The position numbers and the translations under genes were made by a program. Positions 33,481 through 45,226 of a DNA stretch of 64,000 nucleotides are shown here, in pieces; position 1 is the first letter of the stretch; every line of letters starts with the position of its first letter. Source of the stretch: Coniochaeta sp. PMI_546 (lineage: Eukaryota; Ascomycota; Sordariomycetes; Coniochaetales; Coniochaetaceae); contig MU271149.1 in the NCBI GenBank assembly GCA_021432605.1, positions 1,550,001 through 1,614,000 of the forward strand, in the 5' to 3' direction. The notes beneath the pieces are model-generated. The model was given only the letters and a program-made list of their open reading frames with translations, made no database searches and was not told the DNA's origin.

Positions 33481-34545
33481 TCACTTCTCGACAGCAGCCG
33501 CAGCCCTCCTCTCCTCCCTCCGCCTCTCAACCCAAACCCCCAACTCCTTCCAAATGGCCTCCTTCTCCGGCGGTCTCAACGTGGCAGCAAGCCCACTCGT
33601 ACTACAAGCCACAAACACCCTGCTCCCCTTCCAGCTCCCATTCCCACCGCCATAATCCACCCCCTCCTCCCTCTCCTCCGCCCTCTGCCCCTCCTTCCCA
33701 ACCTTGCCCATATTCTCCCCTTCGTCCTGCCACCCATACCTAAACTCCCCCTTCCTGATCGCCCGCCCATGCCTGACCCTCCAGACACTCTCCCAGATAC
33801 TCTTCCCCACCATACAGGTGACCTCAGGCCTCCACCTCCTGGCCTTCTCCTCCAGCAGCGCCACGCCGGCGTCCATCTCGACCTTACTGAGCTCCGCCCC
33901 GTTGCGCGACGGCCGGGACACGATGTTGGTCAGTCCCAGACCGTACTTCTCCGGCAGACCCCGGTCCTCGGATGGGGAGACCAGGCGGGGCGTCAGGCCG
34001 GAGGAGAAGAGGAGCTTCCAGAATAGGTTGGAGGGGTGGGCGTAGGCGTGCTGCTGGACGGCGGTCTGGACTCCCGGGTTCAGGCCGACGAGGAGCACGA
34101 GGAGGTTGGGGGCTATGGCGTCTGGGAGGTGGGGGAGGTGGGCGTAGACGCTGGGAGGGGCGTAGGTTGAGGGGGGCCGGGAGCGGGGACGCTTTGAGGG
34201 GGAGGGCGAGGCGGAGGCGGAGGGGGGAGGTTTGGATGGGGAGAGGGATGGGGGACGGGTGTTGTCATCTTCGTTGTCGTCTTGGGCATTGCGTTTTATG
34301 CTCCGGCGGGCTCCGAGTGTGAGGGCTGACCGTGACCGTGACCGGGAGCGGGAGGTGGAGGTAGATGTGGATGAGGGTGAGGCCGGGACGGAGGGCGTTA
34401 GCAGCCGGGTGCTGCGGCGGGGATTTGCGTTGGTCGGTGAGGGCATGGTTGACGGGGATTTGGGCTGAAAGATGAAATCTTGGAGTTGCAGACGGCCTTT
34501 GAAGCTGGCTGGGGGCGGCGAGTCTGTTGACGCTTCGTGGTCCAT
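33481..34545 (-). CDS. G/T(U) mismatch-specific thymine/uracil DNA glycosylase (TDG/MUG family)
   Basis: A 354-residue single-exon base-excision repair enzyme that removes T or U from mismatches with G. Motif 1 is 'LLVGLNPGVQTA' near residue 153, whose Asn is the catalytic residue in the family. It is followed by 'HPSNLFWKLLFSSGL' and 'YGLGLTNIVSRPSRNGAEL'. Motif 2 is the 'VFVACSTSGLAA' loop near 315, in place of the bacterial/animal N-P-S-x-A type loop. The first ~130 residues are disordered, Arg/Ser-rich and Pro-rich, suited to DNA contact. ATG 34545 (MDHEAST) is chosen as the first ATG in frame; a second at 'MPSPTNANPRR' is possible. An insertion of about 30 charged residues lies before motif 2. 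Resembles fission yeast Thp1 in family. Confidence 0.9.
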   Translation of the reverse strand: MDHEASTDSPPPASFKGRLQLQDFIFQPKSPSTMPSPTNANPRRSTRLLTPSVPASPSSTSTSTSRSRSRSRSALTLGARRSIKRNAQDDNEDDNTRPPSLSPSKPPPSASASPSPSKRPRSRPPSTYAPPSVYAHLPHLPDAIAPNLLVLLVGLNPGVQTAVQQHAYAHPSNLFWKLLFSSGLTPRLVSPSEDRGLPEKYGLGLTNIVSRPSRNGAELSKVEMDAGVALLEEKARRWRPEVTCMVGKSIWESVWRVRHGRAIRKGEFRYGWQDEGENMGKVGKEGQRAEEREEGVDYGGGNGSWKGSRVFVACSTSGLAATLRPPEKEAIWKELGVWVERRREERRAAAAVEK

Positions 34546-37506
34546 GTGATGTTCTAGATTTCCAAAGAGTGGCGACTCCCTTATCGGTGACAAGCTGGCA
34601 AGGAAGGACTAATATCTTGGCTCGGCAGGTGCCCGGGATATAGAGTGGTCAAATCTTTATTCTATAGTCTACGATGGTCGCCCTTGCTGTTTTCACAATG
34701 TGGTCGGAATGCTATTTCACGATTGAGGTTATCGCCACAGCACGCGGGCCGAAGCGAGTTAGCGCCACTTGTGGTTAGCGTACCTCATCAAGTAGTGTAG
34801 ACCTACACTAGATTACAGCAGGCAGTCTGTTGTTTGTGCATGTACATGTACATGGACATCACCCTACTTTTGGTAAATTTGATTCCAGACTCAATGTACA
34901 TGTTCTTGTCCTACGTGTACTCCAGACGCCATGAACAAACCTAAGTTTCCCGTCTTTCCTTCCTTTGACAGTTCAAGTCTTTCTGGCGGTAGGTGTGTGC
35001 GCCAGCAATAGGTACTCAGTTGCGATGCTCACTTGGCCTTACATACCTTGACGCAGTTGCTTTTCGGTAGGTCGTTTACATAGCACTGTGTTAGCGGAGC
35101 ACAATGTCGATCCTCGCATCCTCGGTTGAGCCCCCAGGAACAACGACATCTCCAGTAGGTCCACAGCATGTCCTGCACAAGAACTTTGATTATGCTTACA
35201 ACGTGGTCGGTCAGCTTTGGGGTTTTTCCACCTGTGCCGTAGGATCGCCGTACATAGTAGTACCGAGCGGCCGCTTCATCGAGGGGACTTAACCTTAAAC
35301 CATGTCACGACTCCTTCCCTAGGCTGCTGCAGATCATGCACTAACCTCGCATCCGACCATGGTTGGTCCCTTGCTCTTGTTTGGCATCTACAGTTTCACA
35401 TTTGAGCACCCCAGTTCGGCTGTGTCGGCTTCAGTTCTAGCGAAGCATGGAGAGTCTCGAGAGCTTGTTCGACGCCGCCACCATGGACTTTCAGACTCCA
35501 TCGGCTTCAGATGGCGGTCTATGACGAAATCTTCGAGGCGGCCGGTGCCAATGGACAGACAATAGGACGAAGCGGTTGCTTGTCCAGTGGTACTTTGCGT
35601 CGCTCGCGATTGATAGCCGTGAGGATGTACATACGCGAGACTCTTACAGCAGTAAAGTGCTCCTGGTACTTGTCCAAGGGTACTCCTGAAGCCGTGGTGT
35701 CCGTCAGGCAGGTCTTGGGTCAGTTCTGAAGTGAAGGGCCACCAACGGCGCAAAAGCTTGTGTCCGGAGCGCACTCCGGCATGTAACCCATGTGCTGAGC
35801 CCGGGGATTTCACGACTACGATCAACTTGGTCGATAACTTAAACTGACGATCTAGAAACAAACTATCGAATGACGGACATGTGCAGGCCAAGCCGCAATC
35901 GTACGATTCTGCACGGAGACGATGTTGGGCCTGGCAAGGTCTTGGTATAAGAAGCCGCGCTGGGAACATCATCCCATTCCTCAATCTATCAGGCCACTAC
36001 CGTTCATCGCTTTGAGATGCTGTCGTGTGGGACAGGACACCGAGCTCAGGCCAAGTGGGCGCGGCTCTCCTGTCCCATGTCCCCCAACACACTCCAACAC
36101 GCGGATCTCGCTGCACAAAGATGCCGGTCGATTCAGACATGCGCGATCCGGGAACGGCCTTCTTCTCCATTGGCCCCCCTCAGCATCGTGGGGTTGGTCC
36201 ATCACAACCTTGATTGGCGAGATGCCAGGACTCTCCCAGCAAGGGTGCGGCCGGTCCCTGAACGCTACTACCCAACCCAGTCTAGCGCTGCTTGACAAAG
36301 ACTCTGGAACATTTCCACTGGCGAATCCGGTCGCCCCTTTTGCAGTCTCGACTGCCTCTAAGCGCCCGACAATGTGGTCACACAGGTTCCTGGTCCAACC
36401 CGAAAATAGCTACTTTTGGGCTTCTTTCACCATTGCGCTGTACTTGTGCAAGCCTCACCCCGCGGTCCTGTCTCTTGGATTCTCCTTCTTCCTTCTTCCT
36501 CTGATCTGTTTACACTGTCGAGAATCAAAATGTCGTTTTCTTCTGATACCCAGCGCATGCAACACAGCTAATAATCGCATTCAGCCATTTCGACCGACGG
36601 GTGCCCGCTTTACCCCTGGTGCAGTTTTGACCCCTGTCCAAGACGAAACGGTACATCCCCCCCTCGTCAAAGCGTCTCTAACACGCCTCGTCTCAACTCC
36701 CTCCCAGCAACTGTCAGATTGCCCTGCCGTCTGATAGTGTTCTCAGTCGGATTAATTCTGATACTGGCCTTGTCCAGGACGAAACCGTCTCCTACGTCTG
36801 ATCTACGGTTCTGGCCGGCCGGGGTCTGGTCTCAATCCGAGCCTCTTGCAAGGCCGCTCAACCCTCTCAGGCCTCTCGTACACGCCCACGACTGCACCAG
36901 TCCAGCAATTTCCAGGGTCCCAAAGTAAATAGCAAGGCACCTACTACCACTGAAAGCTCAACTAGCCTCAGGCTCATCATTTCCGTAAGAGGGCTAGGCG
37001 TTTCAAGGCACCTGACATCCGAAGCTTCGGTCCTCGAACTGCATTGCTAGGGTGCCATTGATATCCCTGTCGATATCCGCCCGCCAGCACTTTGCTCATA
37101 CGCAGTGGACCCCCTCGTCGCCTGTGCTTCTTTATGACATTCTCCCCACCCTCTCACCAGAAGTTGGATACTCTGCTCCTCATCTTTTTCTCACTTGGCG
37201 AGGTAGAATAGTCGGCAGCCCCAAGTCGAGCCTCTCTCTTTACCCTTCCTTTCCCTTTTCCGCTGCTGGCTCAGACCGTTCTTTTTATATACCCTCTCGT
37301 CGTCGACTTGCGCTGGTCTTCACTAGAACATTGTAATCGAAGGACAGAGATTTTGGGGTTTTTTTTTGGTTTCTTGGGAGGGACTGCTTCGACACGCTCA
37401 CTATCATCGATAACCGGCGTGGTCTTCAGTCGACATATATACGAGTCGCAGGTCGACACTTAATAGGGGCGCACTTTGGTCAGCAAGAGGAGGAACACTT
37501 GCCAAG
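34546..37506. promoter_or_regulatory. Long upstream region of noxA
   Basis: 2.96 kb without a supported gene, between the divergent glycosylase and noxA genes. The last 450 bases are rich in C and T, with a TATA-like 'tttttatata' at about 37280 and a run of nine T at 37360. Two similar 19-base segments (about 36636 and 36767, 'tgtcca(a/g)gacgaaac') occur. An open frame of 270 codons at 35922-36734 has no family features and is listed under findings. A long transcribed leader for noxA is plausible. Confidence 0.45.
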
Positions 37507-39406
37507 ATGGATACCGCGACGCTCCTCAGGAAGCAGGTGACGGGGACGAAGTTGCTCTTCAACTTTTTGTTCTGGGGTATACATTGCGGTGTCTTCGCCT
37601 TCGGATGGTATGGTTCTCGTGGTTGTGTGTACAGTCGGACACGGTGGCAGAGCTGACGGTAACACTAGGTACAAGCAAGAAAGCGACCCGAGACTGGCAG
37701 GCCTGAACACTCTGCAATACTCAGTCTGGTTATCTAGAGGAGCCGGCCTGGTATTGACTTTCGATGGGATGCTCATTCTCGTGCCAGTATGTCGGACAGT
37801 CATGAGGTTCCTCCGGCCCAAGATTCGGTTTATCCCGCTCGACGAGAACATCTGGTTCCACCGACAGCTCGCCTACGCCATGCTCGTCTTCTCCATCATC
37901 CACACGGCCGCACATTATGTGAAGTAAGGAAAACACACCTCTATCGGGCTGCAAATGCGTTTTTTCTAATGGCTACCCTAGCTTCTTCAATGTCGAGAAG
38001 ACCCAGATCCGCCCCGTGACGGCTGTCGAGATCCACTACGCCCAGCCCGGTGGTATCACCGGTCATGTCATGCTGTTCTGCATGCTTCTGATGTACACGA
38101 CGGCACATCACCGCATCCGCCAGCAGTCCTTCGAGACGTTCTGGTACACCCACCACCTGTTCATCCCCTTCTTCCTCGCCCTGTACACCCACACGGTCGG
38201 ATGCTTCGTCCGAGACACCGCGCTGCCATTCTCGCCTTTTGCTGGAGCCCAGTTCTGGGAGCACTGCATCGGCTACCTCGGCTGGAGATGGGAGCTCTTC
38301 ACCGGAGGCTTCTACATGTTGGAGCGCCTCTACCGTGAGATCCGCGCTGTCCGCCAGACGAAGATCACCCGTGTCGTTCGGCACCCGTACGGTAAGAATT
38401 TCCGTCAGAATATCACATCTCCGGACCGCAAACTGACAAACCTCTAGACGTCGTCGAGATCCAGTTCAACAAGCCATCGTTCAAGTACAAGGCAGGCCAG
38501 TGGCTTTTCCTGCAGGTGCCCTCGATCTCCAAGTACCAGTGGCATCCGTTTACCATCACCTCCTGCCCGTACGACGACTATGTCTCTGTCCACGTCAGAC
38601 AGGTCGGTGACTTCACGAGGGAACTCGGTAACGCCGTCGGTGCAGGCTCAGCACAAGCCAAGCTTTACGACGGCGTCGACCCCATGGGCATGTACGAGGT
38701 GGCCCTCCAGAACGGCCAGAAGATGCCCGCCCTGCGCATCGACGGACCCTACGGTGCCCCGGCCGAGGACGTCTTCGAGAACGAAATCGCCGTCCTGATC
38801 GGCACCGGTATCGGCGTGACGCCCTGGGCGTCCATCCTCAAGAACATCTGGCACCTGCGCAACGGGCCCAACCCGCCCACCCGCCTGCGCCGCGTCGAGT
38901 TCATCTGGGTCTGCAAGGACACGAGCTCGTTCGAGTGGTTCCAGATCCTCCTCTCCTCGCTCGAGGCGCAGTCCAGCGAGGCGGCGCGCATCCCCGGCTC
39001 GTCGGGCGTCGAGTTCCTCAAGATCCACACGTACCTGACGCAGAAGCTCGACATGGACACGACGCAGAACATCGTCCTCAACAGCGTGGGCGCCGACGTC
39101 GATCCCCTTACCGAGCTCAAGGCGCGGACCAACTTTGGTCGTCCCAACTTCGGCAAGATGTTCGCCGCTATGCGTGACGGTATCCTCGACCGGACGTATC
39201 TCAATGGTCTTGAGGGCAGCATGAGGACGACGGTTGGTGTTTACTTCTGCGGTCCGTCAGCAGCGGGTAAGTTTTCTCTCTGTCTCGAGGTTCTTCATAT
39301 GGAATATTAATCGCTAACAACCTGATCAGCGCGCGACATCAAGAAGGCAGCCAAGGCCGCGACGGTGCGCGAAGTTCAATTCCGCTTCTGGAAGGAACAT
39401 TTCTAA
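37507..39406 (+). CDS. noxA: NADPH oxidase NoxA (Nox1)
   Basis: Membrane flavocytochrome that passes electrons from NADPH through FAD and two haems to O2, giving superoxide; in moulds it acts in sexual development, hyphal fusion and infection structures. Five exons, 37507-37607, 37669-37923, 37982-38391, 38448-39266 and 39330-39406, give 553 residues, the usual NoxA length. Six hydrophobic helices carry the haem histidines ('FHRQLAYAML', 'FSIIHTAAHYV', 'TAHHRIR', 'FWYTHHLF'). 'WHPFTITS' (about 284) binds FAD, 'GTGIGVTPW' (about 373) binds NADPH, and 'VYFCGPSAA' and the end 'RFWKEHF' are family-typical. No EF hand and no long N-terminal extension, which separates it from NoxC and NoxB. It needs NoxR and Rac, which are not in this window. 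Intron ends are all standard GT-AG. Confidence 0.97.
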
Positions 39407-40525
39407 TTGTACACATCTTACCTTTTCGCGTGTGGTCATTGACAAAAAAGATTTACCCATCCATATCTTAATGGACTCTGTATAGGTAGATACCTTTCAA
39501 GGGAGTTGCAGGGTCGAGGCCGGGCCAGACAGACAGACAGCCGGCGACCTAACCGAGGACGTGTCGAGGCAAGGGGGTGGGTGTGAGGAGTCTGGGCCGG
39601 AGTGTGGTGGCCTGGGCGAGAGAGGAGATTGTTGTTGATGCATCGGGAGAAAGCGATATTGCATTTCGTCAAGTCTATTTACCAACGGTTTCATCACAAT
39701 CTCTGAAAGGGGGAGCCATGGAGGATGGTTAAGCAGGGGGTGAATGTCGTCGGACTACTCTGTTCCATCCTGCAAGGCTTGACGGTACCTGATCCCTTTT
39801 CAAGAAGGGTATATAAACTATCATATATATTCATGAGCTCCAAACTTTTTCAGTTTATCTTCTGCTCTTCGTCCATTTGTATATCTTTCCCACCTTACCA
39901 GCATGCTTGACCTAACGTCGTGACGGAGAGCATGTATAAATGTACAACATGGCAGCCCGTGGCAAGAACGACATGAGATACTTGCGGTCCAGTACAGAAC
40001 TGCCAGACCATCACTACGTCCACATGCTTGTTGTGCTAGGTTCTCTTGGGGTCTCTCAAGCTCTCCCGACTTAAAATAATCTCATGCGCTACACTTCTGT
40101 CTCTGTATGGTACATGCGCCTCTTTGCTGAAGACTAGGCAAAATTATCCCGCCTTTCAACATCAAACTGGTGATATGATAGTACATGGTCAAACGCGCAT
40201 GGCACAATATACTTGCTTGCAGATTAGAGACTAAGCAGTTGCGAAGTAGCAGGAACGCTCATCCCGAGCGCCGCAGGAATTGTAACTATCTTAATCAGAG
40301 TTCATAACACATTTTCCAGCATCCTAGCATATCATAACAATCGGGGCACCAGAAAAGCGAACCTATCCCGATAAGCCACAATTTTGTCCTTGAGAGGAGA
40401 GAGAGACACAGAGGAGACAATCATATCCCGAGAAGTCTAGTCCCGCGGTTCCCCGCCTCGACACACGCTTCCCCCCAACGCTCCAAGCCCATCAAGTACG
40501 CACAGGCAAAGAGAAAGAAAGTCTT
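39407..40525. other. Convergent intergenic region noxA / RPEL gene
   Basis: 1.1 kb between converging genes. No supported coding sequence; probably two 3' UTRs and spacer. Confidence 0.45.
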
Positions 40526-41250
40526 TCAAGCACCGCCCTCCCGCTTAGCGTACTCATCCTCGATGGCCTCGTCGTACCTCTCCTCGGCACTGCGCGGGTC
40601 CTCCTGCAGGACGCCCTCCTTGATCAGCTCCTCGGGGGTGGGGCGGTGGGCGATCTTCTCGTTCAGGCTGTCGGCGCGCATGTGCTTCTGCAGCTCCTTC
40701 TGCTGGGCTTGCAGGGCGGGCGCGGCGGAGGAGTCGGGGAGGATGTTCTCTGAGGGAACGGGCAAAAACAAGTGTGTTAGCGGATATGTGCTTTTGGTAT
40801 TGTTGTTGTTTTTGTTTGGGGGCAAGGAGGACTTGGAGACCTTTTGGGCGAGGGGGAAGGAAGGAGGAAGGGGAATAGAGGAGGAGGGTTAGAAACGTAC
40901 TCTGTCTCAGCTCATCGGGCGATGGACGGTGGGCGATCTTCTCGTTGAGAGTATCGGCGCGCATGTGCTTCTCTAGTTCTTTCTGTTGGGCTTGGATGGC
41001 GGGTGCGGCGGAGGAGTTGGGGAGGATGTTCTCTGGACGGCAATGTTAGCGGATGTTCTTGGAGTGCAATGCTGGTTCTTGGAAGACGTTGCAGGGGGGG
41101 AAAGTGGCGGATTGCAAACGTACTTTGCCTCAGTTCCTCGGGCGAGGGCCGGTTGGTGAGGTGCTTCTCGAGAGAGTTCTTGCGCTCGGGGTAGGGCCGG
41201 CTGGGAGAGATAGGCGTCTCGTCGATGGCGGGCTTGTTCTCATCGGCCAT
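40526..41250 (-). CDS. RPEL-repeat protein (three repeats)
   Basis: Three exons, 41250-41124, 41032-40901 and 40749-40526, give 160 residues. Each exon holds one RPEL motif: 'LEKHLTNRPSPEELRQ', 'NEKIAHRPSPDELRQ' and 'NEKIAHRPTPEELIK'. The first two continue into 'KNILP.SSAAPA.QAQQKEL.KHMRAD' across the splice junctions. RPEL motifs in animal MRTF and Phactr proteins bind monomeric actin; whether fungal copies do is not established. Both introns have the same donor (A|GTACGT), the same phase 1 and the same position in the repeat. Exon 2 is 132 bases, exactly 44 codons. Exons 2 and 3 start with nearly identical DNA. The last 40 residues are acidic ('DEAIEDEYAKREGGA'). No membrane segment; probably cytosolic or nuclear. 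Confidence 0.88.
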
Positions 41251-42002
41251 CGTGGTGATGTGATGTGAAGTGAAGCGAAGTAGAGGATGGAAATAGCTTG
41301 TTTGTACCTAGTGTTGGTGTTGTGTTGATGTGGTGGATTGCTGATGTCTGTTGAGTTTTGTGCTGTGAAAGGGAGCTGTGTCTCTCTACACTGTATGAAG
41401 TAATGTCTGGAAGTACCTAAGCACCTGATTCCTTCCTTCCTTGGTTGCCCTGCGGTTGATCTGGAAGGCCGAAACACAACATCTGGTGGTTGGATCACCC
41501 GTCACCCCGCACAACCAAAAAGCACCTACACTACACGTACCCACTACCACCAGTGACCACCAGTGATGCAATGATTGACAGGGGTCTCAGCTCTGGCCGT
41601 TTTGGTTGCTTGCATCCATGATCTGCTCCGGCTTCAGTGGGTCCGGGGTAAGCTGATTGTGGATCGTGCCTGCCCAGCTGCCGTCGCATCACTTCGCATC
41701 ACCATGTCCACTGTTCACAGGCCGTGAGAAGTTTAACGTCACTTTGGGGACAAGGTACCTTAGGTAAGGTATGGACTTAGGTTGTTACTAAGGTACTGTG
41801 TGCAAGAGCCTCAATCCGTTGAAGTAATAAGGTACACATCATGTCACTTTGATGACCCGCTCAGTTGTGCTCGAAATCAGCCCAAACCCAAGAGCAGCCC
41901 AGATGCTGGCGCCGGTAAAAAGCTGGAGAGCTCTGTTCAAGATCCTTCGTCAGAATCAAACCCCATGCTGGTATACATAGTAGAGACTCATCAAGTAAAT
42001 AC
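41251..42002. other. Intergenic region with GGTACCTTA-type motifs
   Basis: 752 bases. It contains the RPEL gene promoter. Near 41752-41800 a cluster of overlapping motifs reads AAGGTACCTTAGGTAAGGTA and then ACTTAGG and CTAAGGTAC. No gene seen. Confidence 0.45.
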
Positions 42003-42332
42003 TCACGGTGCAAGCCCTCTCCTGACATATATAGCGATGGCATCGGCATAGCACAGGATCGTGCCGGAAACAATGACAATGCCAGCCGCCTTCTCCTGCC
42101 GACGGTACAAAAATGTGAAAATGGTCGCCGCAAGAGTCAGATCTCGGGATCCCAGGAGCTGGTACAGCAGAGTCACCATCTTGCCAGCTTCCGTCGACTC
42201 CGGGCCTTCGTAGGCGAAGATGGTCTTCGCCGCATGCCTGGGGAAGAGGGTCATCCAGGCACCGAAGCCGGCATAGCCTGCTCCTACGGACAGTCCCAGA
42301 AGTCGCCAAGTCGATGGTTGAAGGTAAGACAT
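42003..42332 (-). CDS. Small DUF4267-like membrane protein
   Basis: 109 residues from ATG 42332 (MSYLQPSTWRLLGL). Four hydrophobic stretches: 'LGLSVGAGYAGFGAWMTLF', 'MVTLLYQLLGSRDLTLAATIF' and 'GIVIVSGTILCYADAIAIYV' are the clearest. The text 'R.....AK..FAYEG....' with a central 'LLGSRDLTL' matches the small four-helix proteins annotated DUF4267 in fungi, whose function is unknown. A GTGAGT overlaps the stop codon, but the intron it would start is only 39 bases, so I keep the unspliced end. The gene stands alone between two longer spacers. Confidence 0.65.
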   Translation of the reverse strand: MSYLQPSTWRLLGLSVGAGYAGFGAWMTLFPRHAAKTIFAYEGPESTEAGKMVTLLYQLLGSRDLTLAATIFTFLYRRQEKAAGIVIVSGTILCYADAIAIYVRRGLAP

Positions 42333-43658
42333 TGTGAGTTTTCTATCGAACAAACCTCTTGACGAGTCCAGATGATGTTTTGGTCAGTAGCTTGAGAATT
42401 CGGAGTTTCACGGTTCCTCGGCAAGAAAAGCAGTGCTGTGGAAGGAGCAATATGCCGAATCAGGTGACACGTCGCGCCTTATCGAGGAAGACACCAATGG
42501 CAACAGCCAAGCATTCCCATGCACAAGAACTGGTCGACTGGCTTGCTGTCTTTGAGCTGGCTGATACTGGTCGATGAGCTGTGAGCCACGGGCCATCCTT
42601 CATGCCAGTTGGTTCTGAGAACACGGACACGATTCCGCATTCAATCCTACATACATGTGTACACTACAATTAGCTTCAGCTGAATTCTGCAATGAATGGG
42701 GAGCTCCTAGACTCTTTCCTTCTGTCTGGGGGAAAACGCGTGACGCGAAGCTCATGCAGGAGAGGCAAAGCCATGGATCATTAGCGTCTTGGGCTGGCGT
42801 AAGTCAGCTCATGGTCATCGCCTTAGCTGTTCTGCTCCGTACCAACCACGATACATAGTAGAGAGGTTCGAGCGATGAGCCCAGTTCCACGATCATCACG
42901 CCTTGAATTCTGCCACTATGCTACTTTTCATCCAACATAAGATGTCTTCCTCGACATCCAGCGAAGTCTTGCAATCCTTCTCGTAGAGGCAGTCTCGTCT
43001 TAGACACCAGCAGCTCACGGGAACGCAGGCTGTGCCAAGTAACGGCTCGTACCCACCGCCACGAGGTTGTGACACCCGTCCGTCACCGGTGATCGATCTG
43101 CATCCATGACCGGTAATAACTACAGTCTGTGCGGTCAATGCTATACGGACAATTGTCTCCGGTACCTTGCTGACTTGCCCTCATTGGCCCTTCACCGGGC
43201 TCACGGAAGGCCCTTGATATAACTAACAAGAAATTGTGTTATAAATAAGATTCAGCAGATCAAGGCTAGCTCGTGGAGACTTGTGGGGAGGCAGGGATGG
43301 CACCTGGGGAAACAGAGACACACGAGCCCAGCCAAGCTCATAATCTAGTAGTGACTACTGCTAGCTCGCGCCCATCCACAGCGACCAGGCCATACATAGT
43401 AAGGCAATCTTCCTGAGTCTGCGAGACTTCTTGACTCAAGGTTAAGACTCGGCATTGGAATCGAACCAGGGTCACGGAGCTAGACACGCAAAGCAATGGT
43501 TGGCCAGTGGTAGCCCAGAAGCTTCTTAAAGCCAGACCAGGAACCTGGGTTTTCTCCTGTTTGTCTCCTGATAAAATGTAGACATATATATGATCCCCGA
43601 TTGCGTGCCGCTGGAGAGCTCGTGTGATTGAAAGTATCTGAGAGCATCGCTCCTGTCG
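42333..43658. other. Intergenic region upstream of the multi-span membrane protein
   Basis: 1.3 kb holding two divergent promoters. A perfect tRNA B-box-like 11-mer on the minus strand (43457-43467) is not part of a foldable tRNA. No coding signal. Confidence 0.45.
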
Positions 43659-44909
43659 ATGGCAGACGCCGCCATGGCGCAGTACTACGAGTTGAGCTGG
43701 GCCATCCTCAGCACCATCGGCCTCTTCAATACCCTCGTCGGCTTCATGGTCATGGGCATCGTCGGCTTCTCCATGGTATCGCTCGTGCCCATGATCGTCT
43801 CGATAGCCACCGCTGTGGCCAACGGCTTGTGCTACTATGCTTTCTACGCCGATCACCCCCTCACCAACACGGCTGTGGCGTCTGCGTTTGCGGATATCTT
43901 CTGGCTGGTACGTGACCCCTTCCCTCCATTGCTTCCACCGCGCCGTCCAAGTGTCGATCACTTACCCACCCACCACAGGTCCAAGAAGCAGGTCTTTCCT
44001 TCTACAGCTACGCGATCCTGGTGCGCGTCCTCACGAACCGCCAGCGCCAGACCTTCCTCGTCATCTTCTGGGTCCTAATGACAGCAACCGGCGCTCTGCG
44101 CATCAGCATCCTCTCCACGCGGCTGCGGTACATACTCGACGGCTCCAACGAGCCCAATTTCCAGCGCCTCGTCGATTACCTGCACGTGGGCTACTTCTCG
44201 TGCATCGCCGCCGTCGAGTGCGTCAGCGCCTTCTTCCTGCTCAAGACGTTCAACTCGGCCAGGCGGGTCTCGATGAGGGCCGCTATCAAGGGCGGCCTGT
44301 TCAGTTATCTGATGCGAAGCACCGAGATCCGGCTCGCGTCGCTGGCGCTCGTCGGTGTCACCAGGGCAATTACGTATTCGTTCCAGAATACGGCGCAGAG
44401 TGCCGAGGGAGTTGCTGGCCAGCTGGATCGGTTCGCTTATTCGCTCGAGTGTCTGTTCCCGGTCGTCATGTAGTAAGTCAAGGGCTCTCTCTTTGAATAT
44501 CTATAGGGTTCAGCTATAGGTCTAACCGCCCTCCAGCATCGACATCCTCGCCTCGCGGCTCGTCTTCGCCAACAAGACCCGCTCGCACGAGACGTCGTCC
44601 AACAGCCGGAGCAGGCGAGCGACCGCCAACAGACGCCTGTCAGATGTGTTCGGCGGTACCGGTACCGGAAGTGGAACTGGCCACGTCTCGATGTATCCCG
44701 TTTCTCAGTCCGGGCGGCGGACCGACACGGCAAAAGAACGCAAGTCGAGCGATGTGACGAGTTCGCGGGAGCACATTCTCGACCCGTTTGGGGCCTCGTC
44801 GCAGGTTGAGGCTGGCGCTGGTGTTGCGCAAACCTCGGATAACGGGAGAACCACGCCCGGGATAAGCAAGACGGTCGGGTTTGAGATCTCAGAGAGTAGG
44901 GTCGGCTAG
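43659..44909 (+). CDS. Multi-span (about seven helices) fungal membrane protein, unknown function
   Basis: Three exons, 43659-43907, 43979-44472 and 44537-44909, give 371 residues. I do not recognise the family. The first ~275 residues hold about seven hydrophobic helices, including 'AILSTIGLFNTLVGFMVMGIVGF', 'MIVSIATAVANGLCYYAFY', 'TFLVIFWVLMTATGALRISIL' and 'GYFSCIAAVECVSAFFLL'. The last ~95 residues are a Ser/Thr/Arg-rich cytosolic tail ('NSRSRRATANRRLSDVFGG'). Topology resembles fungal seven-helix receptors, but no receptor signature is visible. Splice sites are standard (GTACGT...CACAG; GTAAGT...TCCAG) and the joins fall inside helices, restoring hydrophobicity. A second Met at residue 6 (MAQYYE) is an alternative start. 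Confidence 0.75.
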
Positions 44910-45226
44910 AAGGGGAGAGGAGTGAGAGGAGTTGCTGTACATTGATACCTATATACCCCTTTTGATTGTGGCGTGGAGTTTAGTGACGATTGTTTCTTGC
45001 ATTCTCTCCGCGCCTCAGTACCGGACACGGTGAGGTCGTGCAGCCTCTACTTGACATCACTTCTCACTAATATTGGCTAAAGGGGCATGATTAGCCTTGG
45101 TTATTAAAAAAAAAAAGATTTCTAACTTCTCTTCGATACAAACACATATTCGGCTCCGATTTACAGCAGCGATCCTATAACGTCGACCACATCCGAAAGA
45201 CACACACTCTCTGTTTATACAAACTC
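44910..45226. other. Convergent 3' intergenic region
   Basis: 317 bases between converging genes, with a run of eleven A at about 45105. Nothing else. Confidence 0.45.

Noticed and set aside
41937-42006. Possible second exon of the DUF4267-like gene, adding ten residues
   Set aside because: The required intron would be 39 bases, shorter than any other here and below the usual minimum.
43457-43467. Perfect B-box GGTTCGATTCC on the minus strand
   Set aside because: The T-stem pairs only partly, no acceptor stem partner is found and the upstream A-box is poor. No tRNA or SINE body can be drawn.
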